The notes: a model not told the origin generated them from the sequence alone. Shown: positions 51,968 through 61,232, counted from the first letter of the stretch. The stretch is 64,000 nt of DNA from Archaeoglobales archaeon (GCA_030055525.1 JASFYJ010000007.1:18750-82749); one strand, 5' to 3'. Translations and numbers: made by a program.

Positions 51968-52758
51968 TTCCGCCTCCTAAAAACTTTCAACATTTTAGCA
52001 ATTGCTCCTTCTTTCTTCTTTTCTTCGATTGCCAATGGTTTCTTTTCTTTTCTTACACCAACCAACGTCTGTGCGAGTTCCATTATCGCTTTCGATGCAG
52101 GAGATTCGGGACTTCTGAGGACTACTGGCTTTCCATAAGCAGCAGACTTCCTTACTTCTGGGTCTTCAGGGATTAATCCAACAACCTTTGTCTCAAGTAT
52201 CGCCTCAATTTCGCTTTTTGCCATCTCAACACCCAACGTTGTAATTCTATTAACTATAGCCCCGATCACCTTTGTGCCCAACCTTTCGGCTACTATCTTA
52301 GTCTTCAAACCGTCAGTTATTGAAGAAATCTCAGGGTTTACAACCAGCAGAAGTTCTTGAGCGCTGGCGATAGCTATTACAGCATTTCTTTCAAGTCCAG
52401 CTGGAGCATCAAGGAGTAAAATGTCTGTGTTCTCCATAAGATGAATTAGTACGTCTTCAAGTTTTTCAGGATTTGCTTTCCTTAGACCTTCGAGACTTAC
52501 TCCAGCAGGAACTATTTTTACACCGCCTGGGCCTACATAAACCGCTTCCTCAATTTTTGCCTCTCCCGCTAAGACGTTCTGCAAAGTTATTGGTAACCCC
52601 TCCATCCCTAAAACAAGCTCAAGGTTGGCCATGGCTATATCAGCGTCGACAATTGTAACATCGTAGCCTAACTGTGATAAAGCTACACCCAAGTTTGCAG
52701 CGATCGTTGTCTTTCCAGTCCCACCCTTCCCAGAAGCGATAGTGATTGTCCTTGTCAT
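51964..52758 (-). CDS. minD: MinD/ParA-type ATPase
   Basis: A 264-residue deviant Walker ATPase. [16 protein letters not shown] is the nucleotide loop with the signature Lys, [14 protein letters not shown] and DAPAGLERN are the switch regions, and a basic C terminus ([16 protein letters not shown]) could form a membrane-targeting helix. Archaeal MinD proteins place chemosensory arrays and other machines; the cargo here is unknown. A GGAGGT 8 nt before the ATG is the ribosome binding site. It heads the operon with the coiled-coil, DUF131 and DUF362 genes. Confidence 0.9.
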   Translation of the reverse strand: MTRTITIASGKGGTGKTTIAANLGVALSQLGYDVTIVDADIAMANLELVLGMEGLPITLQNVLAGEAKIEEAVYVGPGGVKIVPAGVSLEGLRKANPEKLEDVLIHLMENTDILLLDAPAGLERNAVIAIASAQELLLVVNPEISSITDGLKTKIVAERLGTKVIGAIVNRITTLGVEMAKSEIEAILETKVVGLIPEDPEVRKSAAYGKPVVLRSPESPASKAIMELAQTLVGVRKEKKPLAIEEKKKEGAIAKMLKVFRRRK

Positions 52759-52857
52759 ACTAATACCTCCTAATGATTATTATCACTTTTCAATTCCAAT
52801 TATTTAACCTTTTTGAATAACCGAAGTACAATTTAAAAAACTGACGTTATCTAACTT

Positions 52858-53079
52858 GTGCGAGCCCACATATGTATAGGTGTCGATAAAGAAATTTTTA
52901 GTGCTTTAAAGCCCGAAGCTGAAACATCCATAACTTATGCAAAACTTTATCTATCTGAACGGGGGCTTGAAATAGAACTCTCCACGAAGTCGATATCCGA
53001 TCTGAGAGCCGCTTTAAATTCGTGGTTGAGGTTGGTAAAAATGTGTATCGAAATTGAAGAGGTGTTGAGAGATGAGTGA
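52858..53079 (+). CDS. pcc1: KEOPS subunit Pcc1
   Basis: A 73-residue protein that dimerises and binds Kae1 in the tRNA t6A enzyme. SLKPEAE-type block AETSITYAKLYLSERGLEIE and the C-terminal LRAALNSWLRLVKMCIEIEE match the Pcc1 fold. It starts at GTG 52858; an A/T box, CAATTTAAAAAAC, lies about 25 nt upstream, so it is leaderless. It overlaps the prefoldin gene by 8 nt. Confidence 0.9.
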   Translation: MRAHICIGVDKEIFSALKPEAETSITYAKLYLSERGLEIELSTKSISDLRAALNSWLRLVKMCIEIEEVLRDE

Positions 53080-53422
53080 GCTTCCACCTGCGGTACAAAA
53101 TATGGTTGCCCAGCTGCAACAACTTCAACAGCAGCTACAGGTAATAATAAACCAGAGAATTCAATTAGAGGGGCTACTTAAGGAAACCGAACAAGCTATT
53201 GCAGAAATTGAAAAAAAGGTTGAAGATGTGCCGATGTATAAAGCTGTAGGAAACATACTTGTTAAAGACACGAGGGAGAACATTTTAAAAGAGCTGAAAG
53301 AAAAAAAGGAGACCTACGAAATCAGAATAAAAACCCTCCAAAGACAGGAAGAGAGATTAAGAGAGAGGTTTGCTGAAACGCAGAAAAAATTGCAGGAAAT
53401 GCTGAAGGTCCAAGCAGGCTAA
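53072..53422 (+). CDS. pfdB: Prefoldin beta subunit
   Basis: A 116-residue chaperone subunit that delivers unfolded proteins to the thermosome. Two long coiled-coil helices (residues about 10-45 and 70-110), rich in Gln, Glu, Lys and Leu, flank the beta hairpin DVPMYKAVGNILVKDTREN. It follows pcc1 with an 8-nt overlap, a common archaeal pairing. The stop overlaps the convergent regulator gene by 4 nt. Confidence 0.95.
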   Translation: MSELPPAVQNMVAQLQQLQQQLQVIINQRIQLEGLLKETEQAIAEIEKKVEDVPMYKAVGNILVKDTRENILKELKEKKETYEIRIKTLQRQEERLRERFAETQKKLQEMLKVQAG

Positions 53423-54192
53423 TTTTTAGATACATCTACAATTTCAAATTTTAAACCCTCATCGATCAGACTCCGCAGCAGGTCATCCAACCTGTTTTCT
53501 GTACATACAGCTATAACTCCGCTTCCATGATGTGCAGCTTCAATACAAACTTCCTTTGCTCCAAAGAAAATTGGTTCAATTCCCACCTTTCTGCATGTTA
53601 CTAGGGCCTCAACACCGATAGCTACTACAATACTTTTAGTTCTATTCTTTATTATTTCAGAGAGTTTTTCAAGTTCAACTGCTCTACTACCACCGGCAGA
53701 CACGTTTGGTACTCTTACTACTACTATCTCTCCCTTAGATGGTGGAACCAAATTTCCCGTAGGTTTTATTAAAACTTCTTCTCCGTTTTCAGCTACAGTA
53801 AGGGCAATTCCATTGCCGTTTTTGTTCAACTTTGCGAATATAAAACCATCTTCAAACCAATAATCAACTTCCTCGCCTCTACTTATCTTTTCTTTTGCTA
53901 TTGCAACGATTGTTTTTGAATAAACCTTTTTTAAAAGCTCTTCACTGAAAACATGTATATCAAGCAAAGCTTTCGACATCCAGTCCTCTCCACTTTTAGT
54001 CAATTCATAAAAACCCTTGTGGATAGTTCTAATTAGACCCTCGTTTACGAGTTCCTTGAAATGTTCAGATATGGCTTGTGGAGTTAACTGAAGCTTGTTT
54101 GCTATATCTCTCTGATTGCATTCGGGGTTCTTAGCCAATTCACATAATATCAATAATCTTACGGTATCTTTTCTGCTTAGTAAAACATTCAT
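53419..54192 (-). CDS. Winged-helix transcriptional regulator with C-terminal ligand-like domain
   Basis: A 257-residue protein. The N-terminal winged helix (residues about 8-65) has NQRDIANKLQLTPQAISEHF as the recognition helix region. The rest has an alpha/beta fold with PTGNLVPPSKGEIVVVRVPN and TCRKVGIEPIFFGAKEVC, related to a domain family found in archaeal regulators of unknown ligand. ATG 54192 is used because GGTGG is upstream; GTG 54201 is alternative. It is the last gene of the fbp, ThiF-like, gatE operon, so it may regulate that operon. Confidence 0.75.
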   Translation of the reverse strand: MNVLLSRKDTVRLLILCELAKNPECNQRDIANKLQLTPQAISEHFKELVNEGLIRTIHKGFYELTKSGEDWMSKALLDIHVFSEELLKKVYSKTIVAIAKEKISRGEEVDYWFEDGFIFAKLNKNGNGIALTVAENGEEVLIKPTGNLVPPSKGEIVVVRVPNVSAGGSRAVELEKLSEIIKNRTKSIVVAIGVEALVTCRKVGIEPIFFGAKEVCIEAAHHGSGVIAVCTENRLDDLLRSLIDEGLKFEIVDVSKN

Positions 54193-54193
54193 A

Positions 54194-56017
54194 TCAACCA
54201 CCCAAGATCTTCTTTATCTCATTCATGAGTTTTTCAGATACGGTTCTACCATCAACTTTCCCCCTAACCTCCTTCATCACAAGACCCATCAACGGCTTAA
54301 ATGCTGCCTCCCTTTTTTCAAGTATAATATCTCTTTTTTCTTTAACGATCTTTGATATGATCTCATCTAGATTGACCTTCGAAGCAAATTCTCTCTCTAA
54401 ATCAGCGTTTGGATTTGCAGCCAGCATTTTTATTGCTTCCTCAGCCCCCTCCTTAGCTATTTTTCCTTCAGCTATTAAGCTTAGAACTGTCTTAAAATGA
54501 TGTTCGGAGAGTTTTGAAACCTCTACACCCTCTCTTTTGAGCTGAGAAGGTATGGAATACAAAACTCTCGCAACTATTGTTGGTTGCAGAATTTGACAAT
54601 ACTCTTCAAAAAGCTTGTAGTATTGAGAATCAGCTATCTCCCAAGCTAAATCAGGAGGCAAGATCTCGCTGTATCTCTTAGCCCTCTCCTCTATCAACTC
54701 AGGAATTTCAACTTCAAGCAGATCTTTATCCACAACTACGGGTGGTACATCGGTTTCGGGATACATCCTCGCAGCCCCCGGTAGTGGGCGTAAATAAGAA
54801 GTTGTCCCATCTTCGTTTGCTTTTCTTGTTTCTTCTGGAACGCCTATTAAGCAGTATTTTGCTCTTTCGATGATCCTTTTTAAAGCTTTTTCGACCCTTT
54901 CAGCGCTTCCTGCTGCTATAACTACAGCATCACTTTTTTCAGCATTTAAGAATTTTTTTAACCTTTCAACCTCTTCAGCAGATATTCCGTAAGCTGGAAG
55001 TTCATCAGTGTGAAATATCCCACCCAATCCAAAACTTTTTGCGATATCAGCAAACTCAGTACCCAGTCTTCTACCTGGTTGAACTTCTTTTCCAATTATA
55101 CCACCAAATCCTTTAAGTACTACGGCCTTTACCTTTTTTCCTTTGATGATTCTGCATTGAGTGTTTGCAAATAACTCTGAAACATCATGGATCTCCTCCG
55201 AGACATAAGCATTTCTTTTTTGTAATTCATTTTTCAAACTTAGAAGGTTTCTTTGCCTCAAGACTTCATATTCCACGATTTTGCTGAGAATATCTAGCTC
55301 CTGAACACCCTTTATCTCTACTCTTGCTCCACTGATAATACTTACGTTTACATCTTGTCTTATCGTTCCCAGACCCCTTTTTACTTTTCCAGTAGACCTT
55401 AGTATCATACCAAGTTTTGCAGCAACTTTTTTCGCTAATTCTGGAGAATCTATTTCGGGTTTTGTGCCTATCTCTACTAAAGGTATTCCAAGTCTGTCTA
55501 GAGAGTATTTTGCATAGCCTTCTCCTTCTTCAATTTTTCTGCATGCTTCCTCTTCAAGACAAAGAGTTGCTATTCCTATTTTTTTACCATCAACTTCAAC
55601 ATAACCGTCAAACGCTACTAAGGCTGTTCTTTGGAACCCCGTAGTATTACTACCATCGATGACGATTTTTCTCATGACATGGATTTCATCCACTATCTCC
55701 ATGTTCAGCATCTTTGCAATCTGTATCGCAATTTTCAAAGCTTCTTTGTTTATCTCAGTTGGCGGTTCTTCATCAGCTTCGATAAGACATGTAGCATCCT
55801 GAAAATCATAAATAAACTTCCTACTTCTTGCAACCTCTTCTTTAGCTGCTCTATCCTCTTCGCCGATTTCACTTCTTTTAAGTCTTAGATACCTTGTAAA
55901 ATCGAACTTTTTTGTTCCAGACTCAGTCGGACAACGGCAAAATAACTTCTCCTTCGTATCTAATTGTTGATGTATCTCTATACCCACTTTTAGTCCTAAA
56001 GATTTGTAATCGATCAT
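54194..56017 (-). CDS. gatE: Glutamyl-tRNA(Gln) amidotransferase subunit E
   Basis: The archaeal subunit that activates glutamate charged on tRNA-Gln and amidates it. It has 607 residues. KVGIEIHQQLDTKEKLFCRC opens the GatB-type kinase domain, an AspRS-like insertion is in the middle (about residues 260-400), and the YqeY-type tail ends with FKPLMGLVMKEVRGKVDGRT. It overlaps the ThiF-like gene by 4 nt. The partner GatD, which makes ammonia, is not in this window. Confidence 0.95.
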   Translation of the reverse strand: MIDYKSLGLKVGIEIHQQLDTKEKLFCRCPTESGTKKFDFTRYLRLKRSEIGEEDRAAKEEVARSRKFIYDFQDATCLIEADEEPPTEINKEALKIAIQIAKMLNMEIVDEIHVMRKIVIDGSNTTGFQRTALVAFDGYVEVDGKKIGIATLCLEEEACRKIEEGEGYAKYSLDRLGIPLVEIGTKPEIDSPELAKKVAAKLGMILRSTGKVKRGLGTIRQDVNVSIISGARVEIKGVQELDILSKIVEYEVLRQRNLLSLKNELQKRNAYVSEEIHDVSELFANTQCRIIKGKKVKAVVLKGFGGIIGKEVQPGRRLGTEFADIAKSFGLGGIFHTDELPAYGISAEEVERLKKFLNAEKSDAVVIAAGSAERVEKALKRIIERAKYCLIGVPEETRKANEDGTTSYLRPLPGAARMYPETDVPPVVVDKDLLEVEIPELIEERAKRYSEILPPDLAWEIADSQYYKLFEEYCQILQPTIVARVLYSIPSQLKREGVEVSKLSEHHFKTVLSLIAEGKIAKEGAEEAIKMLAANPNADLEREFASKVNLDEIISKIVKEKRDIILEKREAAFKPLMGLVMKEVRGKVDGRTVSEKLMNEIKKILGG

Positions 56018-56613
56018 TTTTTCCTCAACTCCATTTTTTTCAAATAACCTTCAACTCTTAGATCGACAACATACGCTTCCGGTGCTATAGCTGGAAGATC
56101 ATAACCAGTGAGAAGTTTAAACACTTCGGCAGCCTGTATGCTGCAGTTAATAGAGTAAGAAATTGGATCATACATGATTTTCGGGATCTCGACTTCGAAG
56201 AAGTTTACTCCATCTGGTAGAAATGTTGTTATAAAATTTGGAACGTAGGGTACGCCCAACTTTTCAGCAACATCTGCGACTTCTTCGATGTATTTATGTG
56301 CTACAATTAAATCGGAACCTCTGAGAAGTTTCTTTAGCTCATTTCTATCTTCAGGATACAAGTACGAAATTACGCAGCATTCTTCGTTTTGGGGTGAAAC
56401 GATGTCATAAGAGTTCGCTTCAAATGGTTGTAGAGTGCAATCTATTGCCACATCGTTCGGGGTTACAAAATCTGAAATGTATTTTATGCAGCCGAAACCA
56501 CAGCGTGATAGAATGTTCAGAAGCAATCTGCTCCCGACGATGGATAGAGTATACTTGGAGAGGTAGGAGATCCGATCTTCGTCGACCCAACTCCAGAATG
56601 CCAGCTTCATCAC
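56014..56613 (-). CDS. Degenerate E1/ThiF-like protein
   Basis: A 199-residue protein with the outline of a ThiF/MoeB/E1 fold. The segment LSIVGSRLLLNILSRCGFG stands where the E1 dinucleotide loop GxGxxG is, but that loop has lost the pattern. A C-terminal block SIQAAEVFKLLTGYDLP matches the end of MoeB-type domains. No catalytic Cys or zinc-binding CxxC is clear, so the activity may be lost or altered. It overlaps both the fbp and gatE genes by 4 nt, implying one transcript. Confidence 0.65.
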   Translation of the reverse strand: MMKLAFWSWVDEDRISYLSKYTLSIVGSRLLLNILSRCGFGCIKYISDFVTPNDVAIDCTLQPFEANSYDIVSPQNEECCVISYLYPEDRNELKKLLRGSDLIVAHKYIEEVADVAEKLGVPYVPNFITTFLPDGVNFFEVEIPKIMYDPISYSINCSIQAAEVFKLLTGYDLPAIAPEAYVVDLRVEGYLKKMELRKK

Positions 56614-57722
56614 ACATCTTCAAATCTACTCTTCAGCTTATTAAGAACTTTCGGTAACGTAGTGTACTCCATCTCCTCCTCCGGCAACCTGTGGGGTTCG
56701 AATGGTCCATGCCTGCGTATGTAATCTGCTACCTCCATAGCCCTCATCCTTGTGTAGTCAAAAGCTGGATCGTCAAACAAGTCTATAGGGCCAACAAGTT
56801 TAGCGTTGCAAATTTGAAATCCAGCTGCAATGCATCTCGGTGGCCCATCGAAACGTGTACACTTTGAATACCTGAAAGGTACCGGCATTATCGGCCCAAT
56901 ATGGCTTCCACGCATCCATCCACTTACGAGGTGTGGAAAAGCAAAGGCCTCCAAAATTTCTCCAACTGCAGGTAATCCACTTTGAGCTCTAACAAGCGCA
57001 ACTGGATCATCCTTGCCTATGTACTCTCCAGCAACTTCAAATAGCTTTTCTGTACTGACAACAGCTACCGGTTCGCTTGGTGGAAGTTTTCCTCCCTCTT
57101 TTGGGTAAACTCTCTTTATGACGAATCTGCTCTTGCTCCCTATTAAAGCTAAGATATCGTAGATCTCTTCCGGAGTTCTCATCATTACTTTTTTGTGTCT
57201 CTTTATATCCCATATCTCGAAGACAAAACCGTTGTGCATTGAAGGATCTATCACCAAGCCGGCTGTATTGAATGGATCTGCAAAGATCCTGAATATAGGT
57301 AGATTAAATGCTCCAGGTTCTGTTTTGTCCATCATAAAAGCTATTAAGGGCTCTGCTCCTCGCTCTGTGAATTCCATCTCAGCCACACCAGGTCCGAGAC
57401 CTCTTACATTGCCTGAAAAAGCATCTTTAAGCAAGTCCTGTCCAGCACCATACAACTTGAGCTCCTTAGCTCTTCCAGCAGCTTTGTAAAATGTATCCCA
57501 AGCCAGTTTGTGTATTTCCTCGTTATCAACCCCTTTCTTGTGACTCATTAGTAACTCGAGATCATCTCCAGCATTGAAAACTCTAAAATCTTCTATCAAA
57601 CCACTTTCTTTAGCATCCTGAAGGCATTTTTCTGCTATACTTATTAGATCTGGATGCACAATTGAATGCCCGGCAACACTTCCTACGTCGGCCTTTATCA
57701 GAGATACAGTAACTTTCGCCAT
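56610..57722 (-). CDS. fbp: Bifunctional fructose-1,6-bisphosphate aldolase/phosphatase
   Basis: The archaeal gluconeogenesis enzyme that makes fructose 6-phosphate from triose phosphates in one active site. It has 370 residues from ATG 57722. SLIKADVGSVAGHSIVHP (metal Asp and His), FNAGDDLELLMSH, GADEP-like TEPGAFNLPIFRIFADPFN and SGWMRGSHIGPIMPV are the family blocks. The longer open frame to 57890 runs through the promoter of the divergent KaiC-like gene and is unlikely. A TTTAAATTA box about 25 nt upstream fits a leaderless message. Confidence 0.95.
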   Translation of the reverse strand: MAKVTVSLIKADVGSVAGHSIVHPDLISIAEKCLQDAKESGLIEDFRVFNAGDDLELLMSHKKGVDNEEIHKLAWDTFYKAAGRAKELKLYGAGQDLLKDAFSGNVRGLGPGVAEMEFTERGAEPLIAFMMDKTEPGAFNLPIFRIFADPFNTAGLVIDPSMHNGFVFEIWDIKRHKKVMMRTPEEIYDILALIGSKSRFVIKRVYPKEGGKLPPSEPVAVVSTEKLFEVAGEYIGKDDPVALVRAQSGLPAVGEILEAFAFPHLVSGWMRGSHIGPIMPVPFRYSKCTRFDGPPRCIAAGFQICNAKLVGPIDLFDDPAFDYTRMRAMEVADYIRRHGPFEPHRLPEEEMEYTTLPKVLNKLKSRFEDV

Positions 57723-57740
57723 GCTCACAGTTTGCGTAAA

Positions 57741-57757
57741 TAATTTAAACTTTAAGG
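57741..57757. promoter_or_regulatory. Divergent promoter between fbp and KaiC-like gene
   Basis: TAATTTAAACTTTAAGG contains A/T boxes for both directions. Minus-strand TTTAAATTA is centred about 25 nt from the fbp ATG (57722); plus-strand ACTTTAAGG is about 26 nt from the ATG at 57779. Both transcripts would be leaderless and the two boxes overlap. Confidence 0.45.
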
Positions 57758-57778
57758 TTTGGAAAGTAATTGATTGAT

Positions 57779-58513
57779 ATGCTGGAAAGGGTGCCAACAG
57801 GTATACCAGGTTTTGATGAACTTTGTGGTGGAGGTTTATTGAGAGACAGAAGCTATCTTCTCTCTGGACCTTCAGGTTCTGGAAAAACAATATTTGCTTC
57901 CCAATTTATAGTCAACGGAATTGAAAAATACAATGAGCCAGGAATAATAATTGCAACTGAAGAGAGGCCCCAACACCTTAGAGAGCATTTGGCAGTCTTC
58001 GGCTGGGAGCTTGAGAAATATGAAGACGAGAACATGCTAGCTATTGTAGATGCCACTTCAACTAAGATAGGTCTGCCATCTGATGAAAGGTACATAGATG
58101 TCCGACCCTTTGATGTTAGATCTCTCCTCGATCAGATAATAACAATCCAGGATGAGATTGAGGCGAGGAGAGCTGTACTTGACTCAACAACATCCATAGG
58201 ATTTACCATCGGAGACCCGGCAAAGTTCAGAGTGGAGTTACTGAAAATATCCACCACAATGGAAATTCTAGGTTTGACATCCATTCTAACCTGCGAGGTT
58301 GTTGAGGGGCAGAGTGATGCAATAAGTAGATTCGGTGTGGAGAACTTTGTTGTTGAAGGAACAATAGTTCTCTACTACTCAAAACTGGAAAATACGAGAG
58401 TAAGAGCCATCGAGATATTCAAGATGAGGGGTAGCAACCATAGTAAAAAGATACACCCGTTCGAAATAACAGACAAGGGTATAGTGGTCTATTCGAGAGA
58501 GGAGATATTCTAG
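57779..58513 (+). CDS. KaiC/RAD55-like ATPase
   Basis: A 244-residue single-domain RecA-like ATPase. VPTGIPGFDELCGGGLLRDR and the Walker A loop GPSGSGKTIFAS open the fold; ATEERPQHLREHL follows, RAVLDSTTSIGFT is Walker B, and FKMRGSNHSKKIHPFEITDK is the KaiC-type C-terminal block. Archaeal members are often tied to signalling. Start ATG 57779 (TTG 57770 in frame). It is divergent from fbp and convergent with the VWA gene, overlapping by 4 nt. Confidence 0.88.
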   Translation: MLERVPTGIPGFDELCGGGLLRDRSYLLSGPSGSGKTIFASQFIVNGIEKYNEPGIIIATEERPQHLREHLAVFGWELEKYEDENMLAIVDATSTKIGLPSDERYIDVRPFDVRSLLDQIITIQDEIEARRAVLDSTTSIGFTIGDPAKFRVELLKISTTMEILGLTSILTCEVVEGQSDAISRFGVENFVVEGTIVLYYSKLENTRVRAIEIFKMRGSNHSKKIHPFEITDKGIVVYSREEIF

Positions 58514-59751
58514 GTTTTTGTCATGTAGCTGTGCAGAACGAAATTCTTTAAATTGAGAGGATCAGAAACGTGGATTAGATTTGCATTACCGCTTAATTTT
58601 GCTAGATTTTTGCATAATTCGAGAAACTTGCCCTCATTACCGAGCATTATTATCTGTAGTCTTGCCCTGACACTTCTCAAATTTTTTGCCTCGTTCATTG
58701 CGCACTTCCAGGGTGTCAAGTAGGGATTATAGCTAGAAGTGGGCTCTCCATCGGAGATTAGGAAAATAATCGGTGTTCCACTACTCAGTTTACATAACTC
58801 TCTAGCCTTCTTTAAAGCCAAGCCTATATCTGTTCTCCCCTTCGCTTCTAGATTTGCAATCTCTCCCTCTTTTATTTCCCTCACTTTATGGTTGAAAGCA
58901 AGAACTCTAAGTTCATCCTGATTTCCTCTTTTTCTGATAGCTCTCTTAAGCCCGAGTGCGGATTCTATTGCCCCTATAAGTTTTTTACCTCTCATTGAAT
59001 CACTAACATCGATAAGCATAATATATATGCACTTTTCAGCGTGTTTTGGCTGTTTTGCAACAAGATCGTTCTCGTCTAATTCTATCACTCCCTTAACTGC
59101 AGATCTTAGCAAACTCTCAACGAAATCTATTGCATCAAAATGGTGCACGAAAGGATCGAATTCAACCATTTTCTCCCCCAAGAATATAGATGTCCCTTCA
59201 GCGTCTGTAACATTCTCACCAAAATTCCTCTTTTCGAGTTTCTTTAGACTTAACTCTAAAATCTTCTCACCAAGTATTTTCTCGGCGATCTTCGAATACT
59301 TTATCTGCCTTCTCTGGAATCTGTTATCTACACTTCTCAAATACCCGATCTTCATGAGTTCTTCGATAACCTCATCGAGAAAGTTGTCAACAATTTGACT
59401 TGCACTCAACTCTTCTGGCAGTATTTCCCCAGTTTTTAGCTTATCTTTCAACTCCACCCATGCACTCTTCTTAGCTTTTCTAAAATTTTCAAGCTTTTCC
59501 AACCAGTAGCTGCTTAAAAATCCAAAATTTTTTATCAGTTCTGAAAAAGTGTAAGAGAAGAGTTCAAAGTTCTTGCTATCTTCACCAAGATGCTTTTTTA
59601 TCAGCTCAGTAACATCGTAAGAACCGGTTTCTTTGTGATAGGGGTTAAACAGAGAGTAAAGTAAATCATCTGCCAGAGATTTCAGACCCTCATCTTTTTC
59701 ACAACTCTTGCATGGTGGTTTATCCTTTAATTCCAGCACAGACGTATACAC
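58510..59751 (-). CDS. VWA domain protein, partner of the MoxR-type ATPase
   Basis: A 413-residue protein. The N-terminal half is helical; the C-terminal von Willebrand A domain (about residues 240-410) has the MIDAS motif LIDVSDSMRGKK, then GRTDIGLALKKA and LISDGEPTSSYNP. Such proteins work with MoxR ATPases as metal-ion or complex-inserting chaperones. Translation probably starts at GTG 59751 or TTG 59754, overlapping the MoxR gene by about 32 nt. CKSCEKDE at the N terminus is a lone Cys pair. Confidence 0.82.
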   Translation of the reverse strand: MYTSVLELKDKPPCKSCEKDEGLKSLADDLLYSLFNPYHKETGSYDVTELIKKHLGEDSKNFELFSYTFSELIKNFGFLSSYWLEKLENFRKAKKSAWVELKDKLKTGEILPEELSASQIVDNFLDEVIEELMKIGYLRSVDNRFQRRQIKYSKIAEKILGEKILELSLKKLEKRNFGENVTDAEGTSIFLGEKMVEFDPFVHHFDAIDFVESLLRSAVKGVIELDENDLVAKQPKHAEKCIYIMLIDVSDSMRGKKLIGAIESALGLKRAIRKRGNQDELRVLAFNHKVREIKEGEIANLEAKGRTDIGLALKKARELCKLSSGTPIIFLISDGEPTSSYNPYLTPWKCAMNEAKNLRSVRARLQIIMLGNEGKFLELCKNLAKLSGNANLIHVSDPLNLKNFVLHSYMTKT

Positions 59752-61147
59752 CAACCCCTATTTTTTCTAACAATCCTGTACATCTCGCTATAGCTTCTAA
59801 AGTCATTTCAACAGCTGAAGCAACCTCCTCAGGGTGCTTGCACATGGAAGATGCGAAAGAGTACAAACTGCTACCAAAGTCGTCATCTTCATAAACGTTC
59901 ACAATCTCAGCTTTAGCCAATTCATCCATAATTTCGGTAAAGGTGTTTCTTGGAATAGACGAATATATCTCACTTCCGATTTTATCTATCGAATCTTCCA
60001 CAACTCCCTCTATTATGCTGTCTTTGTCCACTTCTTCTTCATAATCTACTTCAAATCTACTTTTTAGCGCTAACTTCACATTTTCATAGCTTTTGCCATA
60101 ATCTGCAAACATAACGACCTTTCTTTTGTTCAGCATAGCAGAAGCTCTTAAATGGTCGAAAAGCTTAATAGTTGCTCTACAACTTGGTTCGAATTCTATC
60201 CTGCTTGCATATCTACATTCTTTGCTTCTCATACACCTAACAGCTCCTGCTAAAATTCTGAGGTGCCACTCAGGTATTAAAGGTCCAATTTTAAGGCTCA
60301 TGTTTCTCATTGCTATCTCGATCTCTTCTTCAATAGTTTCCGGTGGGCCTATCTCTATCTGCTCCATTCTATCCAATAAGGGTTCCTTTATATCTGAGAC
60401 ACCTTTATAGTTCGCTGGATTTGTAGAGGCGATCACTATACAGTCTATCTTTAAAGGTACTATATCTCCCTCTGGTGTTGTGATCTGCTTCTCCTCAAAA
60501 AGTTCGTGAAGTAACGTTTGCAGTGCAGATGGAATTGATCCCAGCTCATCGAAGTAAGCTATACCTCTGTGAGCCTTCAAAACCCTACCGGGAGCAAAAA
60601 CTTCTGGATGATCTAAATCGTACCCTTCCTTAATTTTTTGTAAACTGATACCGCCAATAAGCTGGCGAGTAGTCATCATGGGATCACCAGCGATCCTTAT
60701 CCATTTTCTTGGAACAAAAGTTAGTTCGACTTTTTCATCCTCCAGAACTTTCCTCTTGCATGAAAAACAAACTGGCCTAGTTGGATCGTCATGGATCTTA
60801 CATCCTTTAATTGCCAAAATTTTTTCCGGTAAAAATTTTGCAATACTTTTTGAAAATGTAGTCTTTCCATAGCCCTTTTTACCTTTAAAAAGGATATTAG
60901 AACCGCTTAAGAGTGCTATTTTGACCATGTTCTTTTCAACTGTTTTTCCAACAATTTCTGGAAAAAGATCCAAACCTTTTTCTTCCATTTCGAGTATCTT
61001 TTCTCTTACGTATTCAACGATGCTTTTTGAATGAAACTTTAAAAGTGCATCATCCCAGATGTCGACCTCTTTGCCATTAATTGTGAAGCTTGGAGCATTG
61101 CTAGGCTTAACAACGACATCCTCGAAGATGTACTCAAATTCTTTCAT
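59720..61147 (-). CDS. MoxR/ChlI-type AAA+ ATPase with a Cys-rich insertion
   Basis: An AAA+ ATPase of about 475 residues (480 from ATG 61162). Walker A is FKGKKGYGKTTFSK, Walker B IAYFDELG, sensor region IASTNPANYKG, and LLDRMEQIEIGPPE provides the Arg finger side. Between Walker A and B lies CKIHDDPTRPVCFSCKRK, a candidate metal site not usual for MoxR. It resembles magnesium-chelatase subunit I. With the overlapping VWA gene it forms a two-component remodelling system. The target is unknown. Confidence 0.82.
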   Translation of the reverse strand: MKEFEYIFEDVVVKPSNAPSFTINGKEVDIWDDALLKFHSKSIVEYVREKILEMEEKGLDLFPEIVGKTVEKNMVKIALLSGSNILFKGKKGYGKTTFSKSIAKFLPEKILAIKGCKIHDDPTRPVCFSCKRKVLEDEKVELTFVPRKWIRIAGDPMMTTRQLIGGISLQKIKEGYDLDHPEVFAPGRVLKAHRGIAYFDELGSIPSALQTLLHELFEEKQITTPEGDIVPLKIDCIVIASTNPANYKGVSDIKEPLLDRMEQIEIGPPETIEEEIEIAMRNMSLKIGPLIPEWHLRILAGAVRCMRSKECRYASRIEFEPSCRATIKLFDHLRASAMLNKRKVVMFADYGKSYENVKLALKSRFEVDYEEEVDKDSIIEGVVEDSIDKIGSEIYSSIPRNTFTEIMDELAKAEIVNVYEDDDFGSSLYSFASSMCKHPEEVASAVEMTLEAIARCTGLLEKIGVGVYVCAGIKG

Positions 61148-61232
61148 ATATTTTAATGTCATTGACAGCTATTTTTTAATTTTGCTTGCTTGGATTCACA
61201 AGGGTTATAAATTAAAAGGCAAAAAACCATCG

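Noticed and set aside
57723-57890. 56-residue N-terminal extension of the aldolase/phosphatase frame
   Set aside because: It covers the divergent promoter, and the family starts at MAKVTVSLIKADVG.
61059-61232. 58-residue N-terminal extension of the HdrD-like frame
   Set aside because: It lies over the MoxR gene's 5' end, and a good promoter precedes ATG 61233.
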